Assembly (NCBI GenBank): GCA_003220225.1
Contig: QHRU01000042.1
Span: 25,696-89,695 of the forward strand
Origin: Candidatus Rokuibacteriota bacterium
Lineage (GTDB): Bacteria > Methylomirabilota > Methylomirabilia > Rokubacteriales > CSP1-6
Length of the DNA: 64,000 bases
Direction of reading: 5' to 3'
The notes beneath the pieces were generated by a model. That model did no database searches and was not told where the DNA came from. It saw only the letters and a list, made by a program, of their open reading frames with translations. Shown in pieces: positions 17,989 to 27,009 of the stretch (position 1 is the first letter of the stretch; each line of letters starts with the position of its first letter). The translations under genes and the position numbers were made by a program.

Positions 17989-18189
17989 GCGTCGATTGAG
18001 CAACGCCATGCACTGCCGCAGCCGGCGCCGCCGCGAAATCCCCGAACATCGCCGGTCTCGGGTCCGGTACGGCGATTGCTCTTTCCAGCGTACGAGCGAG
18101 CGGACGGCTCGCGGTCCGCGCCGAAAGGCCGGGCCGCTTCGCTCAAACCGACGCTTGCTCGACCGCGCTCATGAGCGCGCTTCTTTTTT
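17989..18189 (+). ncRNA. Possible structured small RNA ending in an intrinsic terminator
   Basis: The 404-bp gap between gntR and trpD has no credible ORF. Its plus strand ends in a textbook intrinsic terminator (18164-18189). The 5' part (GCGCGTCGA..GCAA, 17989-18005) is complementary to the 3' part (TTGCTCGA.CCGCGC, 18155-18168), so an RNA of ~180 nt could close into a long rod with internal hairpins such as GCGGAC..GTCCGC. The closing stem and the terminator stem share bases, so they may be alternatives. I could not match it to 6S, tmRNA, RNase P or SRP RNA motifs. No clear promoter was identified. Confidence 0.3.
18164..18189 (+). terminator. Rho-independent terminator, plus strand
   Basis: A perfect 16-nt palindrome (CGCGCTCATGAGCGCG, 6-bp stem with a CATG loop) is followed by CTTCTTTTTT. 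The T-tract is on the plus strand only, so it does not terminate trpD or gntR transcripts, both of which are on the minus strand. It either ends an unannotated plus-strand RNA or blocks antisense transcription into trpD. Confidence 0.65.
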
Positions 18190-18204
18190 GTGCGGGGAAG
18201 GGCG

Positions 18205-19275
18205 CTACGTCTCCTCCGCCAGACGGCGGCTCAGCGCGACCAGCGCGTCGAGCTTGCCGCGGGCGGCGCTCGAGTCGATCGACTGCGCGGCGACGGCGAC
18301 GCCGTCCTTGAGGTCGCGCGCCCGGGCGCCGGCCACGAGCGCGGCGGCGGCGTTCATCAGCACGATGTCGCGCCGGGGCCCCGTTTCGCCGCCGAGCACC
18401 GCGCGGATGATCTCGGCGTTCTGCTCGCGGTCGCCGCCCTGGAGGTCCTTGATCGACGCGCGCGCCAGCCCGAAGTCCTCCGGCCGCACCGCGTACGTGC
18501 GCACGCCGCCCTCGCGGACCTCGGAGACGCGGCTCTCGCCGGTGTTGGAGATCTCGTCGAGATTGTCGGCCCCGTGCACGACGAAGGCGCGCACCGTCCC
18601 CAGCTCGGCCAGCACGCGCGCCAGCGGCTCGGTGAGCGACGCCGCGTAGACGCCGATGATCTGGGCGTTGGCGGCGGCGGGGTTGGTGAGCGGCCCCAGC
18701 ATGTTGAAGACGGTGCGCACGCCCATCTCACGGCGCGCCGGCATGACGTGCTTCATCGCCGTGTGCAGCAGCGGCGCGTAGAGGAAGCCGATGCCGACCT
18801 CCTCGATGCAGCGCGTGACCTTGTCGGGCGGCAGCTCGAGGCTGATGCCGAGCGTCTCGACCACGTCGGCGGAGCCGCACAGCGAGGACACCGAGCGGTT
18901 GCCGTGCTTGGCCACGCGCAAGCCGGCGCCGGCCACGACGAAGGCGGTGGCCGTCGACACGTTGAAGGTGCCGGTGGCGTCACCGCCGGTGCCGCAGGTG
19001 TCGATGAGCATCTCCCGGTCGGTGCCGCTGATCCCCGCGACGTCGTCGCCCCGCGCGCGGATGCGCACGACCTTCTGCCGCATGACCTGGGCGAAGCCGA
19101 TCAGCTCCTCGACGGTCTCGCCCTTCATGCGCAAGGCCGTGAGGAAGGCGCCGATCTGCGCGCCGGTGGCCGCGCCCGTCATGATGGCTTCCATGGCGGC
19201 CGCCGCCTCGATACGGGTGAGGTCCCGGCGGTCCACCAGCGCGCGGACCGCCTCCGTGATGATCGGGCTCGTCAT
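18205..19275 (-). CDS. trpD: Anthranilate phosphoribosyltransferase
   Basis: A 356-residue TrpD, the usual length. The PRPP/Mg motif DTCGTGGD (about residues 92-99) and the anthranilate/PRPP loop KHGNRSVSS are intact, as are NMLGPLTNPA and the Asp-Glu metal pair region (HGADNLDEIS). It transfers phosphoribose to anthranilate in tryptophan synthesis. It stands alone here, with no trpC, trpE or trpG next to it. It also lacks a conventional 3' terminator on its own strand. Confidence 0.95.
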   Translation of the reverse strand: MTSPIITEAVRALVDRRDLTRIEAAAAMEAIMTGAATGAQIGAFLTALRMKGETVEELIGFAQVMRQKVVRIRARGDDVAGISGTDREMLIDTCGTGGDATGTFNVSTATAFVVAGAGLRVAKHGNRSVSSLCGSADVVETLGISLELPPDKVTRCIEEVGIGFLYAPLLHTAMKHVMPARREMGVRTVFNMLGPLTNPAAANAQIIGVYAASLTEPLARVLAELGTVRAFVVHGADNLDEISNTGESRVSEVREGGVRTYAVRPEDFGLARASIKDLQGGDREQNAEIIRAVLGGETGPRRDIVLMNAAAALVAGARARDLKDGVAVAAQSIDSSAARGKLDALVALSRRLAEET

Positions 19276-19366
19276 GACCCTGCGATTCTAGCGCAGGTCT
19301 CCGGGTCGACGACGCCGCCGACCCGACCCTCGTGCGGACAGGTCGTGCGTTCCGGGAAACAAACCG

Positions 19367-19849
19367 TTACTGGCTGGTCGGGCCGCCCACCAGGATCGTC
19401 GTCGGCGCGATGCCGGCGAGCTTCACGTGCAGACGCCACGGCGGCGGGCCGACCTGGTCGAGCGGGAACGTCGCGAAGGTGTGGCCCTCGATGCGGCTGG
19501 GGCCCTCCCCGACGGGCACGCCGACACCGACGCCGGTCCCGATCACGCTGCCACGGCCGATCGACGCGCCGCCGACGCCGATGCCGACGGTCGGCCCCGG
19601 ACCCGTAACGACGGGCGCGTTCTCGATGGTCTGCGCGCGCACGGCCGTACCATCCGCCCTGACGATCCAGATGTCCTCCAGGCGGCGGTGATCCGTGTCG
19701 ATCTCGATCCTCAGCCGATCGGCGAGCATCTGGTAGGCGGCGGAGACCTTCGCGCCGTCCGGCTGCTGCTCCGGCTTGTACGGCAGGGTGGCCTGGGCGC
19801 AGCCCGCGAGCGCCACGAGCGCGACGACGGTCAACGATGGCGTGGTCAT
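19367..19849 (-). CDS. Predicted lipoprotein, unknown function
   Basis: A 160-residue protein with a short lipoprotein signal: LVALAGC places the lipidated cysteine at residue 16. Mature N-terminal residues include KVSAAYQMLADRLRIEIDTDHRRLEDIWIV. A Gly-rich run follows (VGIGVGGASIGRGSVIGTGVG, residues ~88-112) and a C-terminal segment about polar interactions (WRLHVKLAGIAPTTIL). It is divergent from the alcohol dehydrogenase gene across a 53-bp gap. I do not recognise a named family. Confidence 0.65.
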   Translation of the reverse strand: MTTPSLTVVALVALAGCAQATLPYKPEQQPDGAKVSAAYQMLADRLRIEIDTDHRRLEDIWIVRADGTAVRAQTIENAPVVTGPGPTVGIGVGGASIGRGSVIGTGVGVGVPVGEGPSRIEGHTFATFPLDQVGPPPWRLHVKLAGIAPTTILVGGPTSQ

Positions 19850-19882
19850 GCGGTCAGCGTACAGGCCGATCGTGATAAGGTC

Positions 19883-19900
19883 GAGCCTCCAAGGAGGCTC
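19883..19900 (+). promoter_or_regulatory. Inverted repeat that contains the Shine-Dalgarno of the alcohol dehydrogenase
   Basis: GAGCCTCC-AA-GGAGGCTC: the right arm includes the GGAGG ribosome-binding site and ends two bases before the ATG at 19903. As RNA it can fold into a 7-bp stem with a CAAG loop that hides the Shine-Dalgarno, or it may be a DNA-level operator. Related but weaker arrangements precede the genes starting at 28280 and 47450. Confidence 0.4.
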
Positions 19901-19902
19901 CC

Positions 19903-20940
19903 ATGCGCGGCATCGTCTTCCTCGGCAATCGCAAGCTCGAGATCCAGGAGTTCCCCGACCCCACGCCCGGCCCCGGCGAAGTCGTCCTCGAGATGAAAGC
20001 CTCCGGGATGTGCGGCAGCGACCTGCATCCTTATCGAGCGGCGGGCAACGCCGCGGCCGCCCTCGGCCTCGGCGCCGGCGGCCCGGTCATCGCCGGCCAC
20101 GAGCCGTGCGGCGTGGCTGCCGCCGTCGGCGCCGGCGTCGATCCCGCGCTCGTCGGCCAGCGCGTGATGAATCACCACTACAAGGGCTGTGGCGCTTGCC
20201 GGCACTGCCGCCTCGGCTGGTCGCAGCTCTGCCGCGCCGGCATCACCGTCTACGGGATGACGGGTCACGGCGGCCACGCGCGCTACATGAAGGCGCCCGC
20301 GTTCACCTGTGTTCCCTTGCCCGAGGAACTCTCCTTCGAGGAGGGGGCTTCCGTGTCCTGTGGCACCGGCACCGCCTACGGCGCCCTCAAGCGCATCGAC
20401 GTCTCCGGCCGCGACACCCTCGCCGTCTTCGGTCAGGGCCCGGTCGGACTCAGCGCGACGATGCTGGGGCGGGCGATGGGAGCGCGCGTGATCGCCGTGG
20501 ACATCGTGCCCGAGCGGCTGGCGCTCGCGCGCGAGTTCGGCGCCGAGCACGTCGTCAACGCCAAGGACGCCGATCCCGTGAAGGCCATCCACGAGCTGAC
20601 GCGCGGCGAGGGCGCGGAGACGACGATGGACTGCTCCGGCTCGTCGGAGGGCCGGCTGGGCGCGCTCCAGTCCGCGGGCACGTGGGGCCGCGTCGCGTTC
20701 GTCGGCGAGGGCGGGCAGACGACGATCGACGTGAGCAAGCACATGCTCCGTCGCCAGCTCACCGTGCACGCGTCATGGACGTTCTCGGCCGTCGGCCAGG
20801 AGGAGTGCGCGCGCTTCGTCGCCGACCGCAAGATCCCGCTGAAGCGGCTGCTCACGCACCGCTTCCGGCTGGAGCAGGCGGACGACGCGTACCGCCTGTT
20901 CGACACGCAGACGACGGGCAAGGGTGTCTTTGTGTTCTAG
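19903..20940 (+). CDS. Zinc-binding alcohol dehydrogenase family protein (MDR)
   Basis: A 345-residue medium-chain dehydrogenase. The catalytic zinc site shows C37 (MCGSD) and H66-E67 (AGHEPCG). The structural zinc site has all four cysteines C96, C99, C102 and C110 (GCGACRHCRLGWSQLC). The Rossmann dinucleotide loop is FGQGPVG (about residue 177), followed by an acidic residue after strand two (AVDIVPERL) that favours NAD over NADP. It oxidises a secondary alcohol or polyol; threonine- and sorbitol-dehydrogenase-like relatives have the same layout. The start has a strong AAGGAGG that is embedded in an inverted repeat. Confidence 0.9.
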   Translation: MRGIVFLGNRKLEIQEFPDPTPGPGEVVLEMKASGMCGSDLHPYRAAGNAAAALGLGAGGPVIAGHEPCGVAAAVGAGVDPALVGQRVMNHHYKGCGACRHCRLGWSQLCRAGITVYGMTGHGGHARYMKAPAFTCVPLPEELSFEEGASVSCGTGTAYGALKRIDVSGRDTLAVFGQGPVGLSATMLGRAMGARVIAVDIVPERLALAREFGAEHVVNAKDADPVKAIHELTRGEGAETTMDCSGSSEGRLGALQSAGTWGRVAFVGEGGQTTIDVSKHMLRRQLTVHASWTFSAVGQEECARFVADRKIPLKRLLTHRFRLEQADDAYRLFDTQTTGKGVFVF

Positions 20941-20944
20941 GAAC

Positions 20945-21009
20945 ATGGGGGGCCCCGAAATGGCCCCCCAATCCCCCCAGCGCCCGGGGCGCCCCGGCGA
21001 AGCCGTGGC
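20945..21009. repeat. Conserved GC hairpin element (copy 2 of 3), inverted orientation
   Basis: Positions 20945-20970 read ATGGGGGGCC-CCGAAAT-GGCCCCCCA, the exact reverse complement of copy 1 in the stem and loop. A second shared block, CGCCCCGGCGAAGCCGTGGC (20990-21009), is the reverse complement of GCCACGGCTcCGCCGGGGCG at 43847 beside copy 3. The element therefore has at least two parts and ~65-105 bp. It lies between convergent gene ends (plus 20940, minus 21032). Confidence 0.6.
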
Positions 21010-21031
21010 ACCCCTCGATACTCCGGACGCC

Positions 21032-22237
21032 TTAGCTCTTGCGGGGCTGCAGGTGGAGCCCCGAGAGAATGGAGCGACTCTCCGGGATCTCGTCGAGGTG
21101 CCTGAACGGCAGGTGGAAGACGGGCCGCGACGCCAGGAGCACCATGGCGAAGTTGACGGCGGCGGCGGCGACGTGGAGCACCGGCAGCGCCAGGTAGTCG
21201 AGCATCCGGTCGCTCGCGGCGTGCAGCCACTCGGTCTCGCGCCGAATGTCGCGTAGCGGCCCTTCCCACCAGGCCGGCATCGCCGCGCCCGCCGGGGCCG
21301 GCGGCGCGCCTTCGGCCGACGTCAGAGGCCGGCGCGACATGAAGGCCATCAGCGGCGCCGTCCCGTACTGACCGAACAGGAACCACGTCATACCGCGGAC
21401 GCCGAGCCAGCCGCACGTCGCCACCACGATCGTCCCGGCCTGCTGGTCGGCGAGCGCCGGCATGAAGGCGGTCACGATCTCGCGGTACAGGAACATCACC
21501 TCGAAGAAGGCGACGAAGATCTCGACCGCGATCATCTGCGCGACGTACTTCATCTGGCGCGTGCGGATGGCGTCCACCAGCGCCTGCGTGCAGGCGAAGC
21601 TGCCCATCACGAGCATCATGAGGAAGACGAACAGCATCGGCCCGGTGGCGCGCGCCGGCTCCGGCGTCTCGGCCAGACGGCTCAGGACGTCAGTCACCGT
21701 CGGAAAGAGGACGTGCGTGAACACGGTCGCCTCGAGCACGCACCAGAGCATCAGCGCGACGAACGCGACCCACGGCGCGCCCGGCTGGAAATACCGGTTC
21801 GTCATCCGTCCCGTCACGATGAAGGGCGTCAGCGCCACCTTGCGCGTCGCCTCCACGATCAGCCGCACCAGGAAGGTCGCGAAGATGACGATCCAGCCGA
21901 GGGCGACCCCGACGCAGCGGATGAGCCCCATCCAGTAGAGCCACACCGCCCGCGCGGCGTCCCACCACGCCAACAGCAGCGCCGACACGAAGTGGACGCG
22001 GCCGTTGCGGAACGGCAGCGTGTAGATCGAGAGCTGCGTGCACCAGAGCGCGGCCAGCCCGAGCAGCGCGGGGAACAGGAGCAGGACGTACTTCGCGGCC
22101 GCCATCCAGGGCGATGGCGAGTGCAGGAAGAAGTCCATGAGGACATGCTGCAGCCGCGGGATCCAGGCGACCGGTCCCAACAGCAGCGCGATGACCTCCT
22201 GCCATTGTTGCGGGAACGAGCTGATGATCTGCTCCAC
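21032..22237 (-). CDS. Integral membrane protein, unknown function
   Basis: A 401-residue protein with about seven or eight hydrophobic segments (for example YVLLLFPALLGLAALWC, VGVALGWIVIFATFLV, MLFVFLMMLVMGSFAC, YLALPVLHVAAAAVNFAMV). It has one longer charged loop near residues 305-345. The start is GTG. No transporter or enzyme signature is visible and I do not recognise the family. It is in the same direction as, and 26 bp downstream of, the lytic transglycosylase gene, so a cell-envelope role is possible but unproven. Confidence 0.65.
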   Translation of the reverse strand: MEQIISSFPQQWQEVIALLLGPVAWIPRLQHVLMDFFLHSPSPWMAAAKYVLLLFPALLGLAALWCTQLSIYTLPFRNGRVHFVSALLLAWWDAARAVWLYWMGLIRCVGVALGWIVIFATFLVRLIVEATRKVALTPFIVTGRMTNRYFQPGAPWVAFVALMLWCVLEATVFTHVLFPTVTDVLSRLAETPEPARATGPMLFVFLMMLVMGSFACTQALVDAIRTRQMKYVAQMIAVEIFVAFFEVMFLYREIVTAFMPALADQQAGTIVVATCGWLGVRGMTWFLFGQYGTAPLMAFMSRRPLTSAEGAPPAPAGAAMPAWWEGPLRDIRRETEWLHAASDRMLDYLALPVLHVAAAAVNFAMVLLASRPVFHLPFRHLDEIPESRSILSGLHLQPRKS

Positions 22238-22263
22238 CGCTCGACCCTCCCCTTGCGCCGCCG

Positions 22264-23025
22264 TTATGGCGACTCTGACTTCTTCTTCTCGGGCGGAGCG
22301 CCCACGAGCTCCTCAGCGCGCGCGGGCGCCGGCGTCATCGGAGCGGAAACCGCGCGCCCGGCGTACGTGACCCGCGTCACCTTCGGCGGCGCCGGAGCGG
22401 CGAGCTGCTGCGCGACCACCCGCGCCGCCTCGTGATCGTAGCGGCGCAGCACGCGGACGACGTATTGCCGCGTCTCGCGGTACGGCGGAATGCCTCGATG
22501 GTTGATGACCGCCTGCTCGCCGGCGTTGTAGGCCGCGAGCGCGAGCGGCACGTTGTTGTGGAAGCGCACCATGAGCCGCTTGAGATGGCGCACACCACCG
22601 TCGATGTTGTCGCGCGGATCGAACGAATCCTGGACGTCGAGGTCCGCGGCCGTGGCCGGCATGAGCTGCATCAGCCCCTCGGCGCCCCGCCGCGAGACCG
22701 CGCGCACCTTGAACTGCGACTCGACGGCCACGATGGCGGCGATGAGCTTGGGCTCGACGCCGTGGCGCCGGCCGACCTCGACGATGTGGGTGTTGATGTC
22801 GCGCGTGTCGACCGCGGGCGGGCTCGACGCCGGCTCCTCGGCGACGATCTCGACTTGGTGCTCGGCGGAGTCGGCGACGGCCACGCGCGAGACCGCGTAC
22901 GCGGTGCCCACGGCGAGCACCAGCACGCCGAGCCCGAGCGCCTGTCGCGCCAGGGACTCGCGCGCCGTGAGCGTTCGTCCGAGTGCCTTGTGGCCCATAG
23001 CGCCGTGCGCGGACACGGCGGGCAC
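22264..23025 (-). CDS. Lytic transglycosylase, SLT domain (goose-lysozyme/Slt70 type)
   Basis: A 253-residue periplasmic muramidase-like enzyme. An N-terminal membrane anchor (ALGLGVLVLAVGTAYAV) is followed by the SLT domain at residues ~78-205. It has the catalytic glutamate E102 in AAIVAVESQF, then GLMQLMPATA, NIDGGVRHLKRLM and LALAAYNAGEQAV. A Pro/Ala-rich tail ends in a Lys-rich stretch. The track start is GTG; an ATG at 22998 is an equally good start and neither has a clear Shine-Dalgarno. It cleaves peptidoglycan glycan strands to anhydromuramyl products. Confidence 0.9.
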   Translation of the reverse strand: MPAVSAHGAMGHKALGRTLTARESLARQALGLGVLVLAVGTAYAVSRVAVADSAEHQVEIVAEEPASSPPAVDTRDINTHIVEVGRRHGVEPKLIAAIVAVESQFKVRAVSRRGAEGLMQLMPATAADLDVQDSFDPRDNIDGGVRHLKRLMVRFHNNVPLALAAYNAGEQAVINHRGIPPYRETRQYVVRVLRRYDHEAARVVAQQLAAPAPPKVTRVTYAGRAVSAPMTPAPARAEELVGAPPEKKKSESP

Positions 23026-23233
23026 TGTTGAGCAACCAGGGTGCCAGACCCGGACCGTCGAGCCGAAACTACCCGGTTTGTCGCGACTTGCGGGCGGGGC
23101 TGGTCAAAAGTCGACCGGCCGGTGGCGTCGGCCAGGTGACGTCCGGGCCGACACGGCGTGTCAGCCTGCCTGTGGCTGCCACGTCAGGCGCCGAACTGGC
23201 GCAACCGGCGGCCCCTCCTGAGCGGACGAGGCG

Positions 23234-23716
23234 CTAGCGGAAGATCTTCTTGAGGCTCTCGACGGCGTCGCTCACCGGCGGGGCGCCGGGCAGCGGCAAT
23301 GCCGTCGCGCGCGGCCCCAGGCGGAAGCGAACCTCCGAGGTCTGGCCGGCGAGCACCTGCACCGTGCGCGTCTCCGTCGCGAGCTTCGGATGGCTCGCGC
23401 GCAGCCGGTACGTTCCTTCCTTCAGCGTGTAGCGCGCGCCGGCCGGCTCGGTCGCCCGGAGGCTCGTCACCAGCGCGTCCTTGGGCGTCAGCACCTCGAC
23501 GGTGGCGTCGGGCAGCGGCTTGTCGGCGCGATCCCGCACGAAGGCGATGATCTCCCCCGTGTTCGGAGGCCGCGCGACCTTCAGGTAGCCGTAGACGGAG
23601 CCGCCGATCGACAGGCACGCGGCGATGATGCCGAAGATCGCCTGCGTGCGCGACAGCGACAGGTGAGCGCGCAACCTGACGAACAGCCCGGATTCCTCGG
23701 ACGTCGCGCCGCTCAC
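23234..23716 (-). CDS. Membrane-anchored protein with a PEGA/carboxypeptidase-regulatory-like beta domain
   Basis: A 160-residue protein with a short cytoplasmic N-terminus, a single membrane segment (AIFGIIAACLSIGGSVYGYL, residues ~26-45) and an extracytoplasmic beta-sandwich-like domain. The domain pattern (GEIIAFVRDRADKPLPDATVEV ... YTLKEGTYRLRASHPKL ... VLAGQTSEVRFRL) matches PEGA or CarboxypepD_reg folds that bind surface polymers or proteins. No catalytic site is visible. It lies upstream of the lytic transglycosylase in the same direction after a ~200-bp gap in which I see nothing recognisable. Confidence 0.6.
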   Translation of the reverse strand: MSGATSEESGLFVRLRAHLSLSRTQAIFGIIAACLSIGGSVYGYLKVARPPNTGEIIAFVRDRADKPLPDATVEVLTPKDALVTSLRATEPAGARYTLKEGTYRLRASHPKLATETRTVQVLAGQTSEVRFRLGPRATALPLPGAPPVSDAVESLKKIFR

Positions 23717-23729
23717 GACGGCCAGCGTA

Positions 23730-24408
<679 letters not shown>

Positions 24409-24434
<26 letters not shown>

Positions 24435-25146
24435 ATTCCTCGCCCAGGTACGCCTCGATGACCCGGGGGTGGCTGGCGATGACGGCCGGCGGCCCCTCGG
24501 CCACCGTCTCGCCGAAGTTGAGCACGACGATCCGGTGCGAGAGCGCCATGACTGCGCGCATGTTGTGCTCGATCAGGAGGATCGATACACCGCCGCGGTG
24601 GATGTCGCCGATGAGCGCGACGAGCGTCGCGATCTCCGTCGGGTTCAGCCCGGCCATCACCTCGTCGAGCAGCAGCAGCATGGGCTCCGTGGCGAGCGCG
24701 CGCGCCAGCTCGAGCCGTTTGCGCTCGGCCAGTGTGAGGCCCGCCGCGGGCTGCGCGGCCCTGGCGCCGAGCCCCACGCGCTCGACGACGGCGCGCGCCA
24801 GCCCGCGGGCGCGTGCGACCGCGGGATGCCGCGCCAGCGCGCCGACCATGACGTTGTCGAGCACGCTCAGTCGCGGGAATGGGCGCACGATCTGGAACGT
24901 GCGCGCCAGCCCGAGCTGGCAGATCGTGTGCGGCTTGAGGCCCAGGAGCGAGCGCCCGCGGAAGCGGATCTCTCCCGCGTCCGGCGCCAGGAAACCGGAG
25001 AGCAGATTGAAGGCCGTTGTCTTGCCGGCGCCGTTGGGCCCGATGAGGCCGAGCACCTCGCCCTCGGCCAGCGTGAGGTCGAGACCGGCGACGGCGTGGA
25101 CGCCGCCGAAGTGTTTCGAGAGTCCGCGCGTCTCGAGCAGGCTCAT
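24409..25146 (-). CDS. livG: Branched-chain amino acid-type ABC importer ATPase, LivG (Liv operon 1)
   Basis: A 245-residue ATPase with Walker A GPNGAGKT, the LivG-specific FNLLSGFLAPDAGEI and ARTFQIVRPFPRLSVLDNV, a degenerate signature (LTLAERKRLELARAL) typical of LivG, and Walker B MLLLLDEVMAGLNP. The ATG at 25146 overlaps the livM stop (ATGA). The 565-aa track ORF is an upstream shadow extension. It pairs with LivF to drive the LivHM permease. Confidence 0.92.
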
Positions 25147-26114
25147 GCGGTGTCCGGCGCGCGGCGTCGCAAGAGCCGCGCCAGGCGCGGGTACGCTCCC
25201 TCGGGCAGGAAGAGCACCACGGCGATCAGCAGGAGCCCGTACACGACGAGGTGAGCGCCGTGCCAGCCGCCCTGGGCGAAGTAGTGGCGCGCCAGCTCGG
25301 CGAGCGGGCTCAGGATGAAGGAGCCGAGGATCGGCCCGAGCACGGTGCCGGCGCCGCCGACGATAGCCCGGATGATGATCTCGACGGACAGCGGGATGCC
25401 GAACACGGAGCCCGGCTGCAGCGAAAAGAGATAGAAGGCGTAGAAGGCGCCGCCGACGCCGGTGAGGAACGACGACAGCATCATCGCGAGCATCTTGTAG
25501 CGGAAGGTGTCGACGCCGAGCGCCTCGCACGCGCTCTCGTCCTCGCGGATCGCGCTGAGGTACACGCCGAAGCGACGGCGCTCGAGCCACGCCACCACGC
25601 CCGTCGCCGTCAGCATGAGGACCAGCGCGACGTAGTAGTACACGCGCGCGTCCTGGAACTGGAACTGGCGCGGGTTGCCGGTGAACGTGATGTAGTAGCC
25701 GACGGCGCCGCCGATGGCGTCGGTGTTGGACGCGATGATGCGGCAGATCTCGGCGAAGGCGACGGTGAGCAGGACGAAGTAGAAGCCGCGGAGCCCGAAG
25801 CGAAAGCCGAGGAAGCCGATGAGGGTGCCGAGGACCGCCGCCAGCGCGCCGCCCACGAACATGCCGACCCAGGGCGTGATCCCCTTCTCGACCGAGAGCA
25901 GGGCCGCGGTGTAAGCGCCGATGCCCAGGAAGGCCGCGTGGCCCGCCGAGAGCTGGCCGGCGTAGCCGCCCACGATGTTCCACGCCTGGCCGAGGAACCC
26001 GTAGAAGAAGATGAGCGTGAAGAGGGTGACGGCGTAGGAGCCGAACACGGACGGCAACAGCGGCAGCGCCGCCAGCAGCGCCACGGTCGCCGCCGCCCAG
26101 ACCCACCGGGTCAC
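25143..26114 (-). CDS. livM: Branched-chain amino acid-type ABC importer permease, LivM (Liv operon 1)
   Basis: A 323-residue inner-membrane permease with 8-9 hydrophobic segments. It has the LivM signature SAGHAAFLGIGAY and the C-terminal EAA-like segment AIREDESACEALGVDTFRYK that contacts the ATPases. The 3' end overlaps livG (ATGA). The gap to livH is 16 bp. Normal length and no damage seen. Confidence 0.92.
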   Translation of the reverse strand: MTRWVWAAATVALLAALPLLPSVFGSYAVTLFTLIFFYGFLGQAWNIVGGYAGQLSAGHAAFLGIGAYTAALLSVEKGITPWVGMFVGGALAAVLGTLIGFLGFRFGLRGFYFVLLTVAFAEICRIIASNTDAIGGAVGYYITFTGNPRQFQFQDARVYYYVALVLMLTATGVVAWLERRRFGVYLSAIREDESACEALGVDTFRYKMLAMMLSSFLTGVGGAFYAFYLFSLQPGSVFGIPLSVEIIIRAIVGGAGTVLGPILGSFILSPLAELARHYFAQGGWHGAHLVVYGLLLIAVVLFLPEGAYPRLARLLRRRAPDTA

Positions 26115-26130
26115 GGCGCTCGCCTGCCGC

Positions 26131-27009
26131 TCACGACGCGCGCCGGCCGAAGAGTCCCGCGGGGCGGAACAACAAGATGAGCACGAGCAGCGAGAAGCTC
26201 ACCAGCTCCTTGAGGGAGGGCTTGAGGAACACGGCGCCGAGCGACTCGGCGACCGCGACGAGCAGCCCGCCCATGAAGGCGCCGAGGAGACTGCCCATGC
26301 CGCCGATGATCACGATGTTGAACGAGGCGACGGAGAGCTGCAGGCCCGTCGGCGGCTGGAAGGGCAGGAGCGGCGCCACCAGCGCGCCGGCGGCGCCCAC
26401 GCAGGCGGCGCCCACCCCGAAGGCCACCGCGTAGACGCGACGGACGTCGGTGCCGATGACGAGCGCGCCGTACGTGTTGTCGGCGGCGGCGCGGATGGAG
26501 CGGCCGAGGTCGGTGCGGAACAGGAAGAGCGAGAGCAACAGCGTGAGCACGACGGCCACGCCGAACGCGATGAGGCGCGCCACGTCCACGAACACGGGGC
26601 CGAGCCAGAGCGTCGACTGTGCGAGCGCGCTGCGCACGCGCTGCGGTTCGGGGCCGAAGGCCAGCAGCGCCGCGTTCTCGAGCACGAGGGCCACTCCCAG
26701 CATGAGGAGGATCTGCATCTCGTGCGGCGCGTCGACGATGCGCTGCACGAGCACGCGCTGTACGACGAAGCCGAGGAGGAAGAGGGCGGCCGCGCACACA
26801 ACGAAGCCGGCGTAGGGATCGACACCGCCGCGGGTGGCCATCAGCCACGCCAGGTACATCCCCCACACCATCATGTCGCCGTGGGCGAAGTTCACCACGC
26901 GCATGACGCCGAAGATGAGCGTGAGCCCGACGGCCATGAGGCTGAACACGCCGCCGAACAGCACGCCGTTGAGCAGGCCCTGCGCGACGAGGGTCGCGTC
27001 GATCGTCAG
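26131..27009 (-). CDS. livH: Branched-chain amino acid-type ABC importer permease, LivH (Liv operon 1), CTG start
   Basis: A 292-residue permease with the LivH signature FGVMRVVNFAHGDMMV near the N-terminus and IRAAADNTYGALVIGTD before the last segments. No ATG, GTG or TTG occurs in frame where the family begins. The fitting start is a CTG at 27009 that overlaps the livK stop as CTGA, giving MTIDATLVAQGLLNGVLFGG, the expected N-terminus and length. The nearest alternative, a GTG 15 codons in, would cut the first membrane helix. The 498-aa track ORF runs back into shadow. Confidence 0.88.
   Translation of the reverse strand: MTIDATLVAQGLLNGVLFGGVFSLMAVGLTLIFGVMRVVNFAHGDMMVWGMYLAWLMATRGGVDPYAGFVVCAAALFLLGFVVQRVLVQRIVDAPHEMQILLMLGVALVLENAALLAFGPEPQRVRSALAQSTLWLGPVFVDVARLIAFGVAVVLTLLLSLFLFRTDLGRSIRAAADNTYGALVIGTDVRRVYAVAFGVGAACVGAAGALVAPLLPFQPPTGLQLSVASFNIVIIGGMGSLLGAFMGGLLVAVAESLGAVFLKPSLKELVSFSLLVLILLFRPAGLFGRRAS

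Noticed and set aside
17989-18189. Naming the putative RNA as 6S, tmRNA, RNase P or SRP RNA
   Set aside because: None of the conserved sequence motifs of those RNAs could be found by eye; only size and end pairing are suggestive.
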